DNA of 64,000 bases, taken from Globomyces pollinis-pini. Lineage: Eukaryota > Chytridiomycota > Chytridiomycetes > Rhizophydiales > Globomycetaceae. The translations under genes were made by a program, and so were the position numbers. Under the pieces are notes generated by a model. That model was not told the origin of the DNA. It made no database searches and worked only from the letters and a program-made list of their open reading frames with translations. The stretch's first letter is position 1, and each line of letters opens with the position of its first letter. Shown in pieces: positions 12,339 through 26,122 of this stretch. The stretch spans positions 42,110 to 106,109 of the forward strand of contig MU621115.1 in the NCBI GenBank assembly GCA_025399215.1, in the 5' to 3' direction.

Positions 12339-14231
12339 TTATTTTAACCAAGATATGATTTCATTCATTTCAGAAACACTAAGTTTGTTTCCTGATAGTT
12401 TAATCACCTTTAAAGCTTTCATTGATTTTACATCTTGGAAGCTGTCAAGATTAGAGAACACTAAAAATCAGCGATATTAACATACGATTGTTTTGAACTG
12501 ACAGTGTTGTTAAATTTGTCAAATTTTTTAATCCATCAATCTTAACCAGTACATTGTTGTCCAGCACGAGCTCCTTCACCTGAAGAATGGGAAGTGAGAT
12601 GCTATTGAGCAAATTATGTGATAGATCAATGGTCTTAACCAAACAAAGTCTATCCCATTCATGCACGTTTGACAAATTTTGTTGTGAGAGGGTGAATGAA
12701 CATGAAGGTCCTACAAGGGGGTGCCAATTTGAATCAGAGTTGGATGCTTCGTCGAGAGCCTTATTTAGTATTATTTTACTCGCTAAAATTAAATATGTTC
12801 ACATTTACCCATATCGCGATAATATCCAATTCTCATCGGATCGATACTTTCTAGTCTCTTTAACAGTTTAATAGATTCCTCAGATTCTTTTCTGAGCGCT
12901 TGTTGCAAGTGCACCAAAGTCAACAAGACCCCTACTATAAATCAAAATCTAGTTTACATTTGCTGTCTGGTTCCAACTCTTCTAATTCTTGCAGTGACTC
13001 ATACTCCGCTTCTAACACGACTGCCGGTTGCTTTATTACAGATGGAGTGTATTCCGTTTCAGACTGTTGTGAAAATTTTAAAACTTGATGAGATAGATCA
13101 GGAGGGATATCATTGCTATAGATCATAACAGTTTGTGATAAATTATCGGTAGTGTTTCCCATAAAAGCACCAGCATTAAATTTCAGTTCTAATTTGTGAA
13201 TTGGAAGAGATCCCACAGAATCAAAATAGACATAATGTACTTTGGATGATTTTAGTTTCCTTTGGTTAGTTGAAAAAGATACGATAAACGAACAGTAACT
13301 GCTTCACCATTCAGCTTCAAATTGACTTCGATTTCAGAGCCAGTTGCCTAATATTTGAAGGAAAGGGTTATGTACATTTGTAACTGGTTGATTGAATACA
13401 ACACAAACGCAGCTCGATTCCAACAGCAGATATGCCTTATTGATATCAATTGCACATGTTTCACGGCCAAACAAGTATCTTTGATATAACCAAGCTGATT
13501 GATCTTTTGGTTCTGTGAAAATTGCATTTCGAACCAAATTCAAGTCATCTTTCATTACTTTCTCAATCTCTGCTTTTTCAAACGAGATTGGTAAAAGTTT
13601 ACTTCGATAATGCCATGCTGAGTAATTTGAAAAGTTCTGTTTAATTTTTTTAGTGGTGTAATGGAATTCATCAATGGGATTCACATTCTTTGATGCATTC
13701 ACAACATATCTTCTATAATCCCATCCATGAAAATTTCGAACGTCCAAGTCCAACATATAGGTGACAATTTTTAGTTCCTTTGACCACAATGGAACTGGGC
13801 ATAACTCTAAAATATATCGTCGATGATTCCAAACCCAATATGATTTAGGTACAATTTTCAACAGTGATTCTGAGAATGCTAATTCGCTTTCGCAACGTTC
13901 CTGGGTTTTATCAGGTGAATTTGCATTTAAAGCCGTTAGTATTTCCCTTCTGTAATTCCAAACAGTATAAAACTCTGGATTTTTAGTCAACAATTTAGTT
14001 GTTAAATCAAAAGCTGTAATTGATAAGTTTCCAGATTTTCTCTAATATAAATTGATGAGAACATTACTAGTTGAACAAGTTGATCACAAAGTGATTGGTA
14101 TTCAATAATTTTGGAAACTTCACGCTCTTCCTTAATTCTTCTAGCTTCTTCAGTTGTTTTGAATCGCTTTTGACCGTGCTGTTTTCAATGGTTAAAATCA
14201 GTGTTTTTGTTACCAATCCAGAAGAAGACAT
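12339..14231 (-). CDS. BET4: Rab geranylgeranyltransferase alpha subunit with insert and LRR domains
   Basis: This is the alpha subunit of Rab GGTase, which pairs with the BET2 product to add geranylgeranyl groups to Rab C-termini. Exons are 14214-14231, 14068-14178, 13376-14041, 13290-13347, 12958-13239, 12809-12934, 12486-12782 and 12339-12460 (559 aa; human RABGGTA is close to this, yeast Bet4 much shorter). PFTA repeats are clear: FYTVWNYRREIL, YWVWNHRRYIL, FHGWDYRRYV, YSAWHYRS and SAWLYQRYL. These are followed by a beta-rich insert region and C-terminal leucine-rich repeats (TIDLSHNLL, ELVLDNNVL, LTTLSVQNN). The 50-nt intron at 13240-13289 is the least certain splice, but it is the one that keeps the frame. 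Confidence 0.92.
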
Positions 14232-14301
14232 GAATTGAAAAATCAAAAAATTGGATAAAGAATTAAAGACAAGTTGCTTATTGTTTATTTTATGGACTCT
14301 T

Positions 14302-15112
14302 TTATAAATAGCGACGAATCCAAGGTTCTATGGCATACACTTTGGTGAATACACTGGGCCGAATTCCACAACCTTGGCCTAGTCCAACAATCCCTCCAAG
14401 TGTGAAAGTTCCATCAGAGTTCTTGACAAAGGCTGGTCCACCAGAATCTCCAAAACATGCATCGCGTCCTTTTCGGATGTAACCTGCACAAAACTGACTT
14501 TCGATATTCTTTATTATCGGATTCTGTTGTATACAGACAGCGTCGGTAGTAACTGGTAAAGGTACTTCCATCATTATTGGAGAACCAGAAACAGTTGCAA
14601 AGTTTCGTAAATCACCCCAACCTATCGTTAATATAAAAATCATCATTACCAGCAACAGTTAGAAACTGATTGGTGGTAACCAAATAGCCAGTGTCAAGAT
14701 ACACTTGAACAGCAGGGGTTCTTCCACGAATCAACTCCAGGGATAATATTGCTGCATCATACTCAGTATTCCCCGAAATATAGTTGGGATGAGGTGAGGC
14801 TCCCAAAATTCGATAAGCAGCAGCATCTTCTGATTCCAAAGAAGTTCGTAAGTCAAAACGGTGAGCATAAACAACTGCATTGGTATAGTCAATTTGGGAT
14901 AAACAATGGCCAGCAGTCAATACCCGATTTGAACTAATTAATGCTCCACCACAAACGACTGTATTATCTTGAACGATTGCTACAACAAAAGGATAAACAT
15001 ATGCACTTCCAACGGACGTTCCTCCAACAATCCCAGCGTTTTTTAAGTCGACCACTTGTTTTGGAACAAGTGCGAATATAGCACTAAACAGCAAACCGAA
15101 TACAATTGACAT
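14302..15112 (-). CDS. Secreted trypsin-like serine protease (S1)
   Basis: A two-exon gene (14650-15112, 14302-14621; 260 aa). It has a hydrophobic signal-like N-terminus (residues 1-15 or so), a short propeptide and the activation site IVGG at about residue 28. The catalytic triad is His69 in TAGHC, Asp119 in YDAAI and Ser in GDSGGP. Paired cysteines are placed as in chymotrypsin-fold enzymes. The single 28-nt intron lies at the VAGWG junction. Secreted S1 proteases are common in chytrids and insect- or animal-associated fungi, and rare in yeasts. The substrate is not predictable beyond probable trypsin-like cleavage. Confidence 0.93.
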
Positions 15113-15703
15113 TGAGCTCCAAAGGATAGAAATCCCGACCTGATTAAATAACTAATTTAGTGTTTTGGTTTAGTGCGACTCAGTACGACCAATCAACCAG
15201 TTTTGACCAAATTTGGCAGTTCTTGAACCGCAATTAAACACGACTTCAGAATCATTTGACCTAGTTGTGGATTAATTTCAATACATATACGATACCAATT
15301 GGGTAAACCTGGGATTTATGAATTGCCCACATCTGTAAAGTTGTACCTGAATTCGAATTTCTTACCAGGTTTTTCTAGTGGCAAGTCTCTCTATCGGCCG
15401 AATATAATACAATGATATACTTACAGCTTGTAGAACTGTAAGTTACAGAACCATAAAAGCATTAGAATTTAACTTGCAGCAAAGAAAACACTCTCATCAT
15501 TCTTTTATATATATTTCACAGTGAACTTTTTATGGAAGAATGTCAATGATAAGGTATAACATGTGAACAATACGGTTCGTGTTTCTACAGTTTCAATAGG
15601 CCACTTATTCGTTACTAAATCTTGGACTGGAAACAAGATGATTTTAGATTTACCAATTACCAGAAATGTTTTCAATTCATTTTCGATTTACTTTATTAGT
15701 AAA

Positions 15704-15734
<31 letters not shown>

Positions 15735-15739
15735 CTGAA
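15113..15739. promoter_or_regulatory. Divergent protease/DBP7 intergenic region with 8-bp stem palindrome
   Basis: This 627-bp divergent promoter region has no credible exon. It contains a perfect 8-bp inverted repeat, ACTTACAG at 15419-15426 and CTGTAAGT at 15436-15443, separated by 9 nt. The DBP7 end of the region finishes with a 27-T homopolymer. Confidence 0.4.
15708..15734 (+). repeat. Poly-T tract (T27) ending 5 nt before the DBP7 start codon
   Basis: An uninterrupted run of 27 T residues ends directly ahead of the chosen ATG at 15740. It may act as a nucleosome-excluding promoter tract or lie in the 5' leader. A reading frame opens upstream of it, but translating the tract would give a poly-Phe run, so I do not take that as coding. 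Its exact length may be affected by sequencing or assembly slippage. Confidence 0.85.
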
Positions 15740-18256
15740 ATGTTGCTTAATTTGAATTTGGATTTAGATGACGCTGGTACCTCAAAATCTAAACCAAACG
15801 TTACCCAAGTAACCAACAATTTAAAAAAAGGTTCTTGGAAGAAACGACGAATGGACGCTAAAAAAATCATTCAGAGAGTTAAAAAATTATCAAAACCATC
15901 TCAACCTGACCAATCAAAGTCAAATGATTCAAAACAACAAAAACCTATTGCTGTACATGAGGAATTCAGAAGGAAAAATAAAGTCGCTCAAAAACCTGAA
16001 ATACAAAGACCAGAAATTGCTAAATCTGGATTCTCATCTTCATTATTCACTGCAAATCCAACTACTCCAAAACAAAAAAAGGAAAAGACAGTGGAATCCA
16101 TAAAGGCAGTAGTCGATGTTGCAAAAGTTGAACCAGAGCCAATTTTCAACGACACTACTTTTCAAGGTATTTCAATTGGTAACTAAATATTTTGAAAAGG
16201 ACTTGGTATCAATGCTATTTTATCTTCTCATCTACAAAAATTGAAAATTTCTCAACCAACTCCAATTCAGCGTTCTTCTATCCCAAAATTGAATTCTATT
16301 ACAGATAGAGATATGATTATCCAAGCGCAAACTGGTATGGATTCAATTGATTTCATGAATTAGGTTCTGGTAAAACATTTGCTTTCCTACTGCCAATTCT
16401 CAATCAACTACTTATTGCAGGAGCAGAACTGGAAACCAAATATGGAAAAGAGTTTTTTACAAGAATTACTGGACCATTTGCAATCATATTAGCACCAACT
16501 CGTGAATTGGCCCTTCAAATCTCAACAGTTCTCGAAACTCTCCTCCGTTATACCCGAAATGCATCAGACGACACCAATCCCTCTCATTACTATCGTCACT
16601 GGATTGTCTCTGGAATCATTACTGGTGGTGAATCGAAAAAATCGGAAAAATCTAGAATTCGAAAAGGATTAAATATTATTGTTGCAACTCCTGGTCGGTT
16701 ACTGGATCATTTGAAAACTACAGAATCTTTAGCAGTAGGCAATGTTCGATGGTTGGTCTTAGATGAAGCAGAGTAATAGCATTGTGATGATTGACTTTAG
16801 TAATTTGTTGCATCTTGGATTTGAAGAAACGTTGAAAGAAATCCTTCAAATTTTGAATGAGAAAGGGAAATTGGCTGTTCAAAATGGACAGAGACATAGA
16901 ATTCCTAAGTGGCCATTTGAACGGCAAACTGTTCTGTGTTCAGCAACGATTGAGGGTGGAGTGAAACAATTGGCAGAAAATAGTTTAAGAGATCCAATCT
17001 TTGTAAAATCTGATAATGGTGAGGTCAAAGAGGGTGCAATTGGCAGTGAAGAAAACACGAATGAGGAAGGTGCCAAGGATATCATTGCAGTTCCAAAACA
17101 ATTAAAGCAATTTTATGTGATGAGTCCAGCAAAACTTCGGTTGGTCAATTTGATTGGATTAATACGAAAGGTAAAGGCTAATTTTACTGAATGTTAGATT
17201 ACAGAATCAGGTACAAAGCCTTGTAAAATCATAGTATTCTTGGCCACTGGTGACTCTGTTGATTGGCATTTTGATTCTCTACATCGTATTTCTGAATCTC
17301 CTGACCGAGATGATACCAACGAAGAAACTGTCCTTGATCCTGCCGAAGAAGCCAAACCAATGGTTTACAACGACCTTCCAAAACTTCGACAGGGGTATGA
17401 ATCAAAAGTATTACCAAACTGTCGTCTGTTCAGGTTGCATGGATCCTTAATGCAATCTGAAAGACATGCTACCTTTACAGGGTTCTCTCCTGCTCTAACT
17501 TCCACAACGTCAATCCTATTTTGTACTGATGTAGCCGCTCGTGGTCTTGACGTAATCTAAACGGCATTTTTTAAAAACATAGGTTCCCGATGTGTCTCAT
17601 ATTATTCAATATGACCCTCCAGCAGATGTTCGCGACTACATTCATCGTATTGGTCGAACAGCCCGTATAGGCAAAGAGGGAGAAGCATATATATTTTTAT
17701 TACCGAGTGAAATAGAATATTTGGATCTATTGGAAGATTACCACTGCTCTTTAAAAGATCAACCGACTACTGAAATTTTACAGAAACTTGTTCCATTAGC
17801 TACATCTAATGTTTCAAAGAAATCTAAACATTTAGTTCATGAAATTGCTGCTACTGATGTTCACATGTCTTTTGAACGTTTCGTACAAGCAAATCAAACT
17901 GTAATTATTTAAAAAAAATCATTAAATTTTAGAATTTAATTTATGCTCAGAAAGCTTTTGGTTCATTCATTAGAGCATATACTACACATATAGCATCAGA
18001 AAGACATATATTCCATATTAGAAAATTACATTTGGGACATTTAGCAAAATCGTTTTGTTTAAGAGAAGCACCGGCTTTATTACAATCAAAACTGGGCAAC
18101 TTGGTAAAATCTCAAAAGGATATAAAGAATTCTGCTGGTGGTGGGATTACTGCTGGTTCAATGAAACGAAAGGCAGTTGCCATGGCTCAAAAGGCAATGA
18201 TATCAGAGTTTGATGATGGAAACATCATTCAAGGAATGAAAAAGCAGAAAAAATGA
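15740..18256 (+). CDS. DBP7: DEAD-box RNA helicase DBP7/DDX31
   Basis: Dbp7 is a nucleolar helicase for 60S subunit assembly. Exons are 15740-16166, 16200-16334, 16364-16772, 16801-17170, 17198-17551, 17583-17900 and 17933-18256 (778 aa). Motifs in order are the Q-motif region PTPIQ, walker A AQTGSGKT (split by intron 2), PTRELA, TPGRL, DEAD (its last Asp codon is completed across the 28-nt intron at 16773-16800), SAT, ARGLD and HRIGRTAR. The spacing and the C-terminal extension with HIASERHIF and a basic tail fit DDX31/Dbp7 rather than other DEAD-box subfamilies. The start was set at the ATG just after the T27 tract. Its stop is 32 bp from the convergent THO2 stop. Confidence 0.94.
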
Positions 18257-18288
18257 TAATAAATCACTAGAATTCTTTTATTTCTGTA

Positions 18289-21200
18289 CTATTGATGATG
18301 TCGATTAATTTTGAATCGTTTTCCTTCATTGTCTGGTCCACCGCTGTTGTGCCTATCGTAATTTCGTTTTTGAGGTGGGCCAGCAAATTGAACATCGTTG
18401 TGCTGTTGATCCTAATTAGTTAGTCTGATTCTCAATGATACATACGTATTTTTCGGGTCGAGCAGAGCGGTTATCTTGACGACTATCTGGTCTAATATCT
18501 TGACGACTATCAGATCTACCTCCTTGGCGACTGTTAGGTCTTCCATCCTGGCGACTATCAGGTCTTCCATCTTGTCGAATATCAGGGCGTCCATCTTGTC
18601 GAATATCAGGGCGTCCATCTTGTCGCATATCATGCCTCCCATCTTGTCGAATATCATGTCTTCCATCTTGTCGACTGTCTGGCCTTCCCTGATATGCATT
18701 TTCTCTCCAATTCTCCTGTCTGCGATTTGGACCATCATGTCGCCGGCCACCTCTGCTAAAATCTTGCCGCCGTTGATTTTGATGACCTTGAAAATAGTTA
18801 TCCTCTGATTTCCTGTTGCCTCCTACAGAAGGACTGTCTGCGGGATAGTGTTTTGGTTGACGTGTGTTTTTGATATCCCGATTTTGTCCTTCAAAGTTAC
18901 GATCACTACTCTTACCAGTCATGTGATACTCCTTGTTTTGGCTCTTTCTTTCGTCACTTATGCCCTCTCTTTCACTGGTTCTTCTAGAAATTTCAGGATT
19001 AGCAGAAGTAGCGTTGTTCGACCCGTCAACAGACCCTTTGTTTGAACTTGTTGGATCAGTTTTCAATGACCTATTGTTTTCAATTTCATTTACACGATCG
19101 CTTCGTTCATTCTCTACCGTAACTGCTTGTGGGGATATATTGGTAGTTATTGGTTGCTTCTCTACTACAGATGAAACTTCTTGGGTCTTGCTAATGGCTT
19201 GATTCGAGCTGTTTAGTGCATATGAAACTTTGTCATCACTTGAACTTTGGGTGGTAACTTCACTTGTGTAGTTTTTAACGTTACTATTGCCCTGAGCCTT
19301 ATCATTTATATTTCTCTGAGATCCTCTGCCAGGTCTTGCATACTTTCCACTAGCCTCTGAAGAGTTGGTGCCCCTTTCTTTTCCTTGATTTATAGAATCA
19401 TTGCCATTTTGATTTTGATTTGGCCTCGTATAAGCATTTCGTTTCGCATTCTGCTGGTCTTGAGAATTTTGATTATTAAGATCTTTGACATTCAATCTGT
19501 CAAGCATGAAAGCTTTTACGTTTTGTGAGTCAACTACCACTGGGGAAGATTTAAAGGAATCAGTATTTTGGGAATTTCCTTTTCGTTTCTCTGCTGCCTT
19601 CTTTCGCATAGTTTCTTTTAATCTATTCTTAAGCCTATTCATTTCTTGGTCTGTGATAACATGAGACTGTTGACTATCGGACGGGTTTGAAATATTTGAA
19701 CTTGTCCCAGGATGTTGCGATGACCCACTAGGTAGTTGGTTTCCTTGATCAATTGCGTCACTGGCGTCTCTTGTTTTTATTACACTACCATGTGGAGCTA
19801 TCGAAGGCGCTAGATTCCCAGGGTTACCTTCCGGCAGGTGCTTAACCGTAGTATCAGAAGTGATTGTAGTTGTATTAATGATGACTCCTTCTTTGGTACT
19901 TTGATTTGAACCATCTGCAGCGTTGATGTTTGAAACTACACTGCTAGCTTGGGAAACGGCTTCTTTAAATCTTTGCTTCTGAATATTGATATCTGCAACA
20001 GTTCTTGCTACCTGCTCTGAAATAGCCACCTTCTCGGTTTTTTCAGTGCGATTATCTACTTCTCGAGCTCTATGTATCTCTGTTGTAGATACACGTTTAT
20101 CAGATGCTTGATCACTTGAACGAGTTTTTGTATCTTGCCTCTGTGTGTTATCATTTCTACTAATTGGTTTGATTTCTTTACGGAGAGGTGACTCTTTGAC
20201 ATAAGAATTTCTTGGATCTTTTCGAGGTGACTCTTTTTGATTTTCATGTCGTTCTCTTGTAGATTTTGTAGGATAATCCCGGTCACTACGTGATCTATCG
20301 GAGTCATACCTTTCAGACTCCTTTCCTGTTCTACGGTCTGGTTCTCTCTCTTTTGCTCTATCTGTGTCTCTCCCTCGTCCTCTGTTCGCATCACGATCTT
20401 GATCTTTTTCATTTTTACGATCACGAACCACTTCATCCTTTTTACGTTCTCGAACCACTTCATCTTTCTTAGTTTGACCTTCCATATGCCGATCACTGGT
20501 GCGTCGCTTTTCACTATCTCCGTCCAATCCTCTAGAGCGCTCTTTGTCCCTCTCATCGCGGCGACTTGAATTTGGTTGAGTCTTTTCCCGGCGATCACTA
20601 TGCCCATCTCCTCTATTACGATCTCGATCACGACTACTCTGGCGCTCATCACGCCCTCTAGATGACCCACGTTTACGAAGGCGACTGTCTTTGTCATCTT
20701 GTCGGGATAAGGGCGATTGAGTGTCAGTTGCTGTTTGCGTTTTCTTTGGTGATGATGCGGTTGCATTTTTTTGTTTAATACTTTCTGCAATGGAAGGTAT
20801 CAAATCGCTTGGCTTTGGATCATCTGTAGCTGAAAATATATGTAACTTTATATCATTAGAACTTTCCAGTCCTGCCTTGTCTGATTGTGCCGTATCTCCA
20901 CGCTTCTCCACAATAGAAGATTTATCTTTCTTATTGCAAAATTTAGAAGGTGGTATCCAAGCCTTTTTCAATGGCTGTAACTTCGCACAATAGGATTTGG
21001 CTAATTGAACCATATCGCTACGTTTTTCAGTTGCTTCAATATGATTAACAGCTGCTTCAATCTCTTTTCCAATAAAGTCCATTTTCGGGTAAAATTTGTT
21101 GATTCGATCAAGAACAATGATAGAGTTTCTCATTTGCATGAATTCTCCCGACTGTAAACATGAAAGAAAACACTACACATTCAATAGGTAATTTAATAAT

Positions 21201-24200
21201 ACCTTTCGAAGCTTTAAATGCCATTTAAACATAATAGTTCGGAAATCTTCATAATTCATTAATTGGTCAGACGATTTATAGAATCCAACCCTTCCATCAA
21301 AGATGGCTTCCTTCTCAAACAACTTTTCATCCTTGTGCCAATTATCAAGTTCTTCCAATGTTACAGCCAAGAAAAGACCATAATTTCGAGCTTCGGTTTC
21401 AGTCAAAGAAAAGATAGTGGCATGAATTACGTCACGGCTCCAAATCTGGTATAATAAAAAACCCGGCTAAATTACGTACCTGATCATATAATGTAACAAT
21501 AGACAGATTTGGAGTTCCAATAGAGTGCAAAAGGGACACAAATTTAGCACAATAAATAGCATCAGCGGCAGATATTGCACATCTTGGATATATACAGAAC
21601 TGCAAGATTTCAACAACTTCTTCCATTGAATCTGGAGAAAACATAGTTGACTGAAACCAGCCGTGCCTCTCAGCCTTTAAACGCTCCAAGGTTTGACGCT
21701 GATTTTCTTTCTGTGCATTTAGTTCTTGTGTTAAATGCTGTTGTGTTGACAAAGCTCGATCTCTCTCTCGTCGCCTGTTGGATGCGTCAGATTTACTTCG
21801 ATCCTTCTTTTTCTCCAAAGTTGATAGTGTATCCTTAAGTTTTTGTAATTCCGACTCGTATCGCTGAATAGGTACATGGATATCTGGTAAAGCCAATTGC
21901 CAGAACGTAGCATAGAATTCAACAGATAGTTTCTTTAAAATATTCGAATCTTTGACAGTAGTAATAATCTCTTGTAGCACTGGCAATGTATATTCGGAGC
22001 TCCAAACTAGGCTACCACCATCAACATGGTCAATTTCCATTTCATCTGACTGTTTTGGAGTGCTTGGGCCTGGTGTACCAGCTGGTGAATCGGTAGTAGC
22101 TTTTTTAGCTACAAAGGAATTTCCGATACTAGATTTCTGAATCAAATAACTAATTTTCGGTCGCAATATATGAAATGCCAACCCAACATCTAGCTCATAA
22201 TCATTCACTAATGCTTTGAAAGAAGGGCAGAGCGAAAGATAGTTTTCTGATCCAATATTGTCTGTGAGAAATTCAAAATATTGTAAAAATGATTGTTGAC
22301 ACTAAAAATGAATAAATAGTAAACTAACATGATCATTTAACCAGGCCAAAACCTTTAAATCGGGAACTCTACTTGGATCTTCTTCGTCATGCCGATGCCT
22401 AAAGACGATCTCTTTGCGGTGCTTTGCAATCAAAATACCAAGTTGCATGGTTAGTTTTGAAGATAAAAGAGCCTTCACTAATCGCGCTGTAGGTTTTCGT
22501 AAATTTCTAGCACTTTCATACACAAAGACTACTCTTCGAATCCAGGTACCTCCAGACAGACCTGCCAATTGACCTATACCCGCATCTGCCGGAACATCGA
22601 TACCAGTCATGTGGGTAATCAGCTCTTGTAAAACAAGTAAATCATAAACATTATTTGATAGCAATTGGTTGGCAATGTATTGAAAAATGCCCTGCATATC
22701 AATACCATGCTTTTTGAATAAAGTTCCACAAAACAAAGCCAGTGCTTTTAACCAAGCTTCAAATGTTGTGCCATTTTCTTCAATTCGATCATGATCGTTT
22801 CCAGTGCGTGCAAATGACTCTATCAAACAAAAAGAGAGAATGTCTAGTTCTAGGTCAGTCAAATAACGAGTATCATCCACTATCAAAGGGATTAAGTTGT
22901 TGTACTTTTGAAGAGATGGTAGCATTTCTGAAAACGCTATTGTGGGATTTGAATGCACAATTTTTCCAATATGACGACCATACAATTTAATATTGTCTTT
23001 TGAAAGTCGCTTTAGAATCCAAGACATATCCTGCTTACAACCAGTAGAGGCAACTTCCAATTCTGGGATGTTTTTATAAGTAAAATGCCTCCATTCTCCA
23101 TAAAGACCGTAACGAGCCGTATATGGCCAAAGTTTAATTAATTTCCAAAGTTCAAATCCTAATCCTGGGTTTGCAGGTAATTGCGCTACTGCAGGGAAAA
23201 TGAAACGTGCAATAATAGCCATCCAATTGTTTTTAATGGTTTCCTCGTGTTGGCTCTAAATTCCATAAGACTCGAATTGTATTACCTGGGTTACGTGATG
23301 CTTGCCAATCCTGATGATTTTACCCAAAAGTAATACGTCTCCATATAGGTGATGCCCAACGTATGGTAAATACTTTTTCAGATATCCCAATGCTTTTAAA
23401 AAACTTTCTGCAACGGGAACTTCATCTTTCCATAGTTCATAAAAAAATCGGAATTGTGCAGGATAATACTTTCTTCCAGTAGTCACATAAGAGTCGTGTA
23501 ATTTACATAGTCTTAAGTTGAGGGTAGATACGGCGGGAGAAAACTCATCAACAGATGGTGTAGGTTTACGATTTAACTTTGCCAGTGGTCGAAGTGGTGA
23601 ATCAACAGCCTCAAGCATGACATTCAATAATCGGCAGATGTTCAAACCAATATCGGTATTCATGGGCGCCAATTGAGGATGCATATCAATAATTTTCATA
23701 GAATAATTGAGGTCGCCCAAAGCAATGAGAGCTTGTACGAGGCCGGATTTTTGGTCTGATTGCTTTGGAGGAGGAGCTCTAGGTTCCTAACAAAATCAGA
23801 GAATGGTTTCATACTGGTTTCTTTAAAGGTGAATCGCTCTCCACAGTGTTGATGGTTGGCAAGCTTTCACCAAGCATGCCACTCAACTATATTTTAGAAA
23901 TGAGATTCAAACCTTTGGAGTTATATATCTACCTGCCCCTCTGGCCTTCTTTGATAGTCCCATAGTATACGTTTGATAATCTTTAGGAATCTGTTCGTCT
24001 TCTGGGTGAAGGTGGGGGTATAAATCTTCTAGTCGCACAATTCCATGCTTTACTAACAATGCAGCAACCCAAAAGAGTTGCACAGGGGTAGTCGACTCTT
24101 CTCTTGTGTAATAGCTGAATTTGAATCCTAATATTTGACCAACGATTTCTCTTGGCACTTTCTGCCCTGTAGATGATTCCTTCGGCTGCCAAGGCGATTT

Positions 24201-25068
24201 TGAAAGCAATACAATAAAAAACTCCCTGCAATTAGTTAGTCATGTGGAAAACGCATGGAAGAAGTAGTAGATGAGATATCAGCATAAACTTGGGAATATA
24301 TTGTGTTAAAATTTACCAATGATCCATAACGTTAGCAGCAAAAATATCCAAAATCACATCTAAAACTCTGTTTGGATCCAAATCGAAAAAACCAATCAGA
24401 CTTGATATATTCCTGAGTACGAGTGAACTTTTTAAATCAATATGATTCTTTCTGTTCTCAATATGAATTTGGTGGCCAGATGATTTGTCCTTCGACCAAT
24501 AAACATCTAATGGTTGTGGTAAATTTTCGACCAACTCTACACAAAGTTTTGAATAGCCTTCGGTTTCTTCTCTCAACAAGTTAAACTTTGTCTGCTTGTA
24601 TAGCAATGTTGTATTCATTCTGATTATCGTTTTAGCGAACTTTTTGGCATGTGGTATAATATTTAAAGATTCCAAAAGTTCTGGTTCCAGTCGTTCCTTC
24701 AATAAATAGATAGGTATACAATTATTCTGAATGAGTAACTGTATTAGTTCGGCCAATCTACTCCTTTTTTCACCATCAATAGATTCATCTTGATCCAACA
24801 GCCAGGTTAAATCCACAATGATCGATGGGACAGATAGAGTTGGATTTAATTCATCATGTACAACAGGCCATTTTTTACATAGTTCTGTAATTAAGGAAGT
24901 TAACTGGGTAGATGTTGGGACTCCAGTGTGAATAGATTGAGTTACTGCAGTTGTAATTAATGATACCAACATCTGATCGTTGTTCTGGTAAAATCCCAGA
25001 GCCTTATCCAGACTAATAAAGTGAGATAGAGCATCTTACAAATCCTGGTCATTCCATCCTGTATTCAT
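18289..25068 (-). CDS. THO2: THO complex subunit 2 (THOC2/Tho2) with extended charged tail
   Basis: Tho2 is the large scaffold of the THO complex, which couples transcription to mRNP assembly and export in the nucleus. Exons are 25040-25068, 24317-25012, 23913-24225, 23815-23886, 23286-23786, 22329-23255, 21480-22301, 21203-21445, 18446-21151 and 18289-18411 (2143 aa). Family landmarks include KFNLLREETEGYSKL, the segment PTPSVDEFSPAV, MEEVVEILQFCIYPRC (signature of the central domain) and MRNSIIVLDRINKFYPKM near the end of the helical solenoid. The last ~900 residues are disordered and rich in Arg, Asp, Ser, Asn and Gln, ending in a perfect-period repeat. Human THOC2 also has a charged tail but is shorter overall. 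Two introns are unusually long here (91 nt at 24226-24316, 51 nt at 21152-21202). Confidence 0.92.
18476..18691 (-). repeat. Nine 24-bp tandem repeats coding for an Arg/Asp octapeptide in THO2
   Basis: Nine near-identical 24-bp units, starting at 18476, 18500, 18524 and so on, encode eight-residue repeats of the form RQDGRPDI/S in the THO2 tail. Because the period is a multiple of three, the frame is kept. Two neighbouring units (18572-18595 and 18596-18619) are identical, which suggests recent expansion. There are no spacers, so this is not a CRISPR array. Confidence 0.92.
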
Positions 25069-25128
25069 GGGAGAAAGATTTTTTTTTGACTCACCAGACT
25101 TGAATTGTTAGAAAAAAGGAAGAATTCA
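25069..25128. promoter_or_regulatory. 60-bp divergent promoter shared by THO2 and TRM8
   Basis: Only 60 bp separate the two start codons, so both transcripts must start within this interval or inside the neighbouring coding sequence. It is A/T-rich with a T-run at about 25080-25087. No further element is recognisable. Confidence 0.45.

Positions 25129-26122
<994 letters not shown>

Noticed and set aside
15563..15739. N-terminal extension of DBP7 through the T27 tract
   Set aside because: It would encode a poly-Phe run, has no similarity to Dbp7, and a good ATG follows the tract directly.
18476..18691. Regularly spaced repeats suggesting a CRISPR array
   Set aside because: The 24-bp units are contiguous without spacers, keep the THO2 reading frame and lie in a eukaryotic genome.
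18412..20993. Long plus- and minus-strand frames overlapping the THO2 tail
   Set aside because: They mirror the Arg/Asp/Ser codon bias of THO2; the minus-strand THO2 frame alone connects to the conserved exons.
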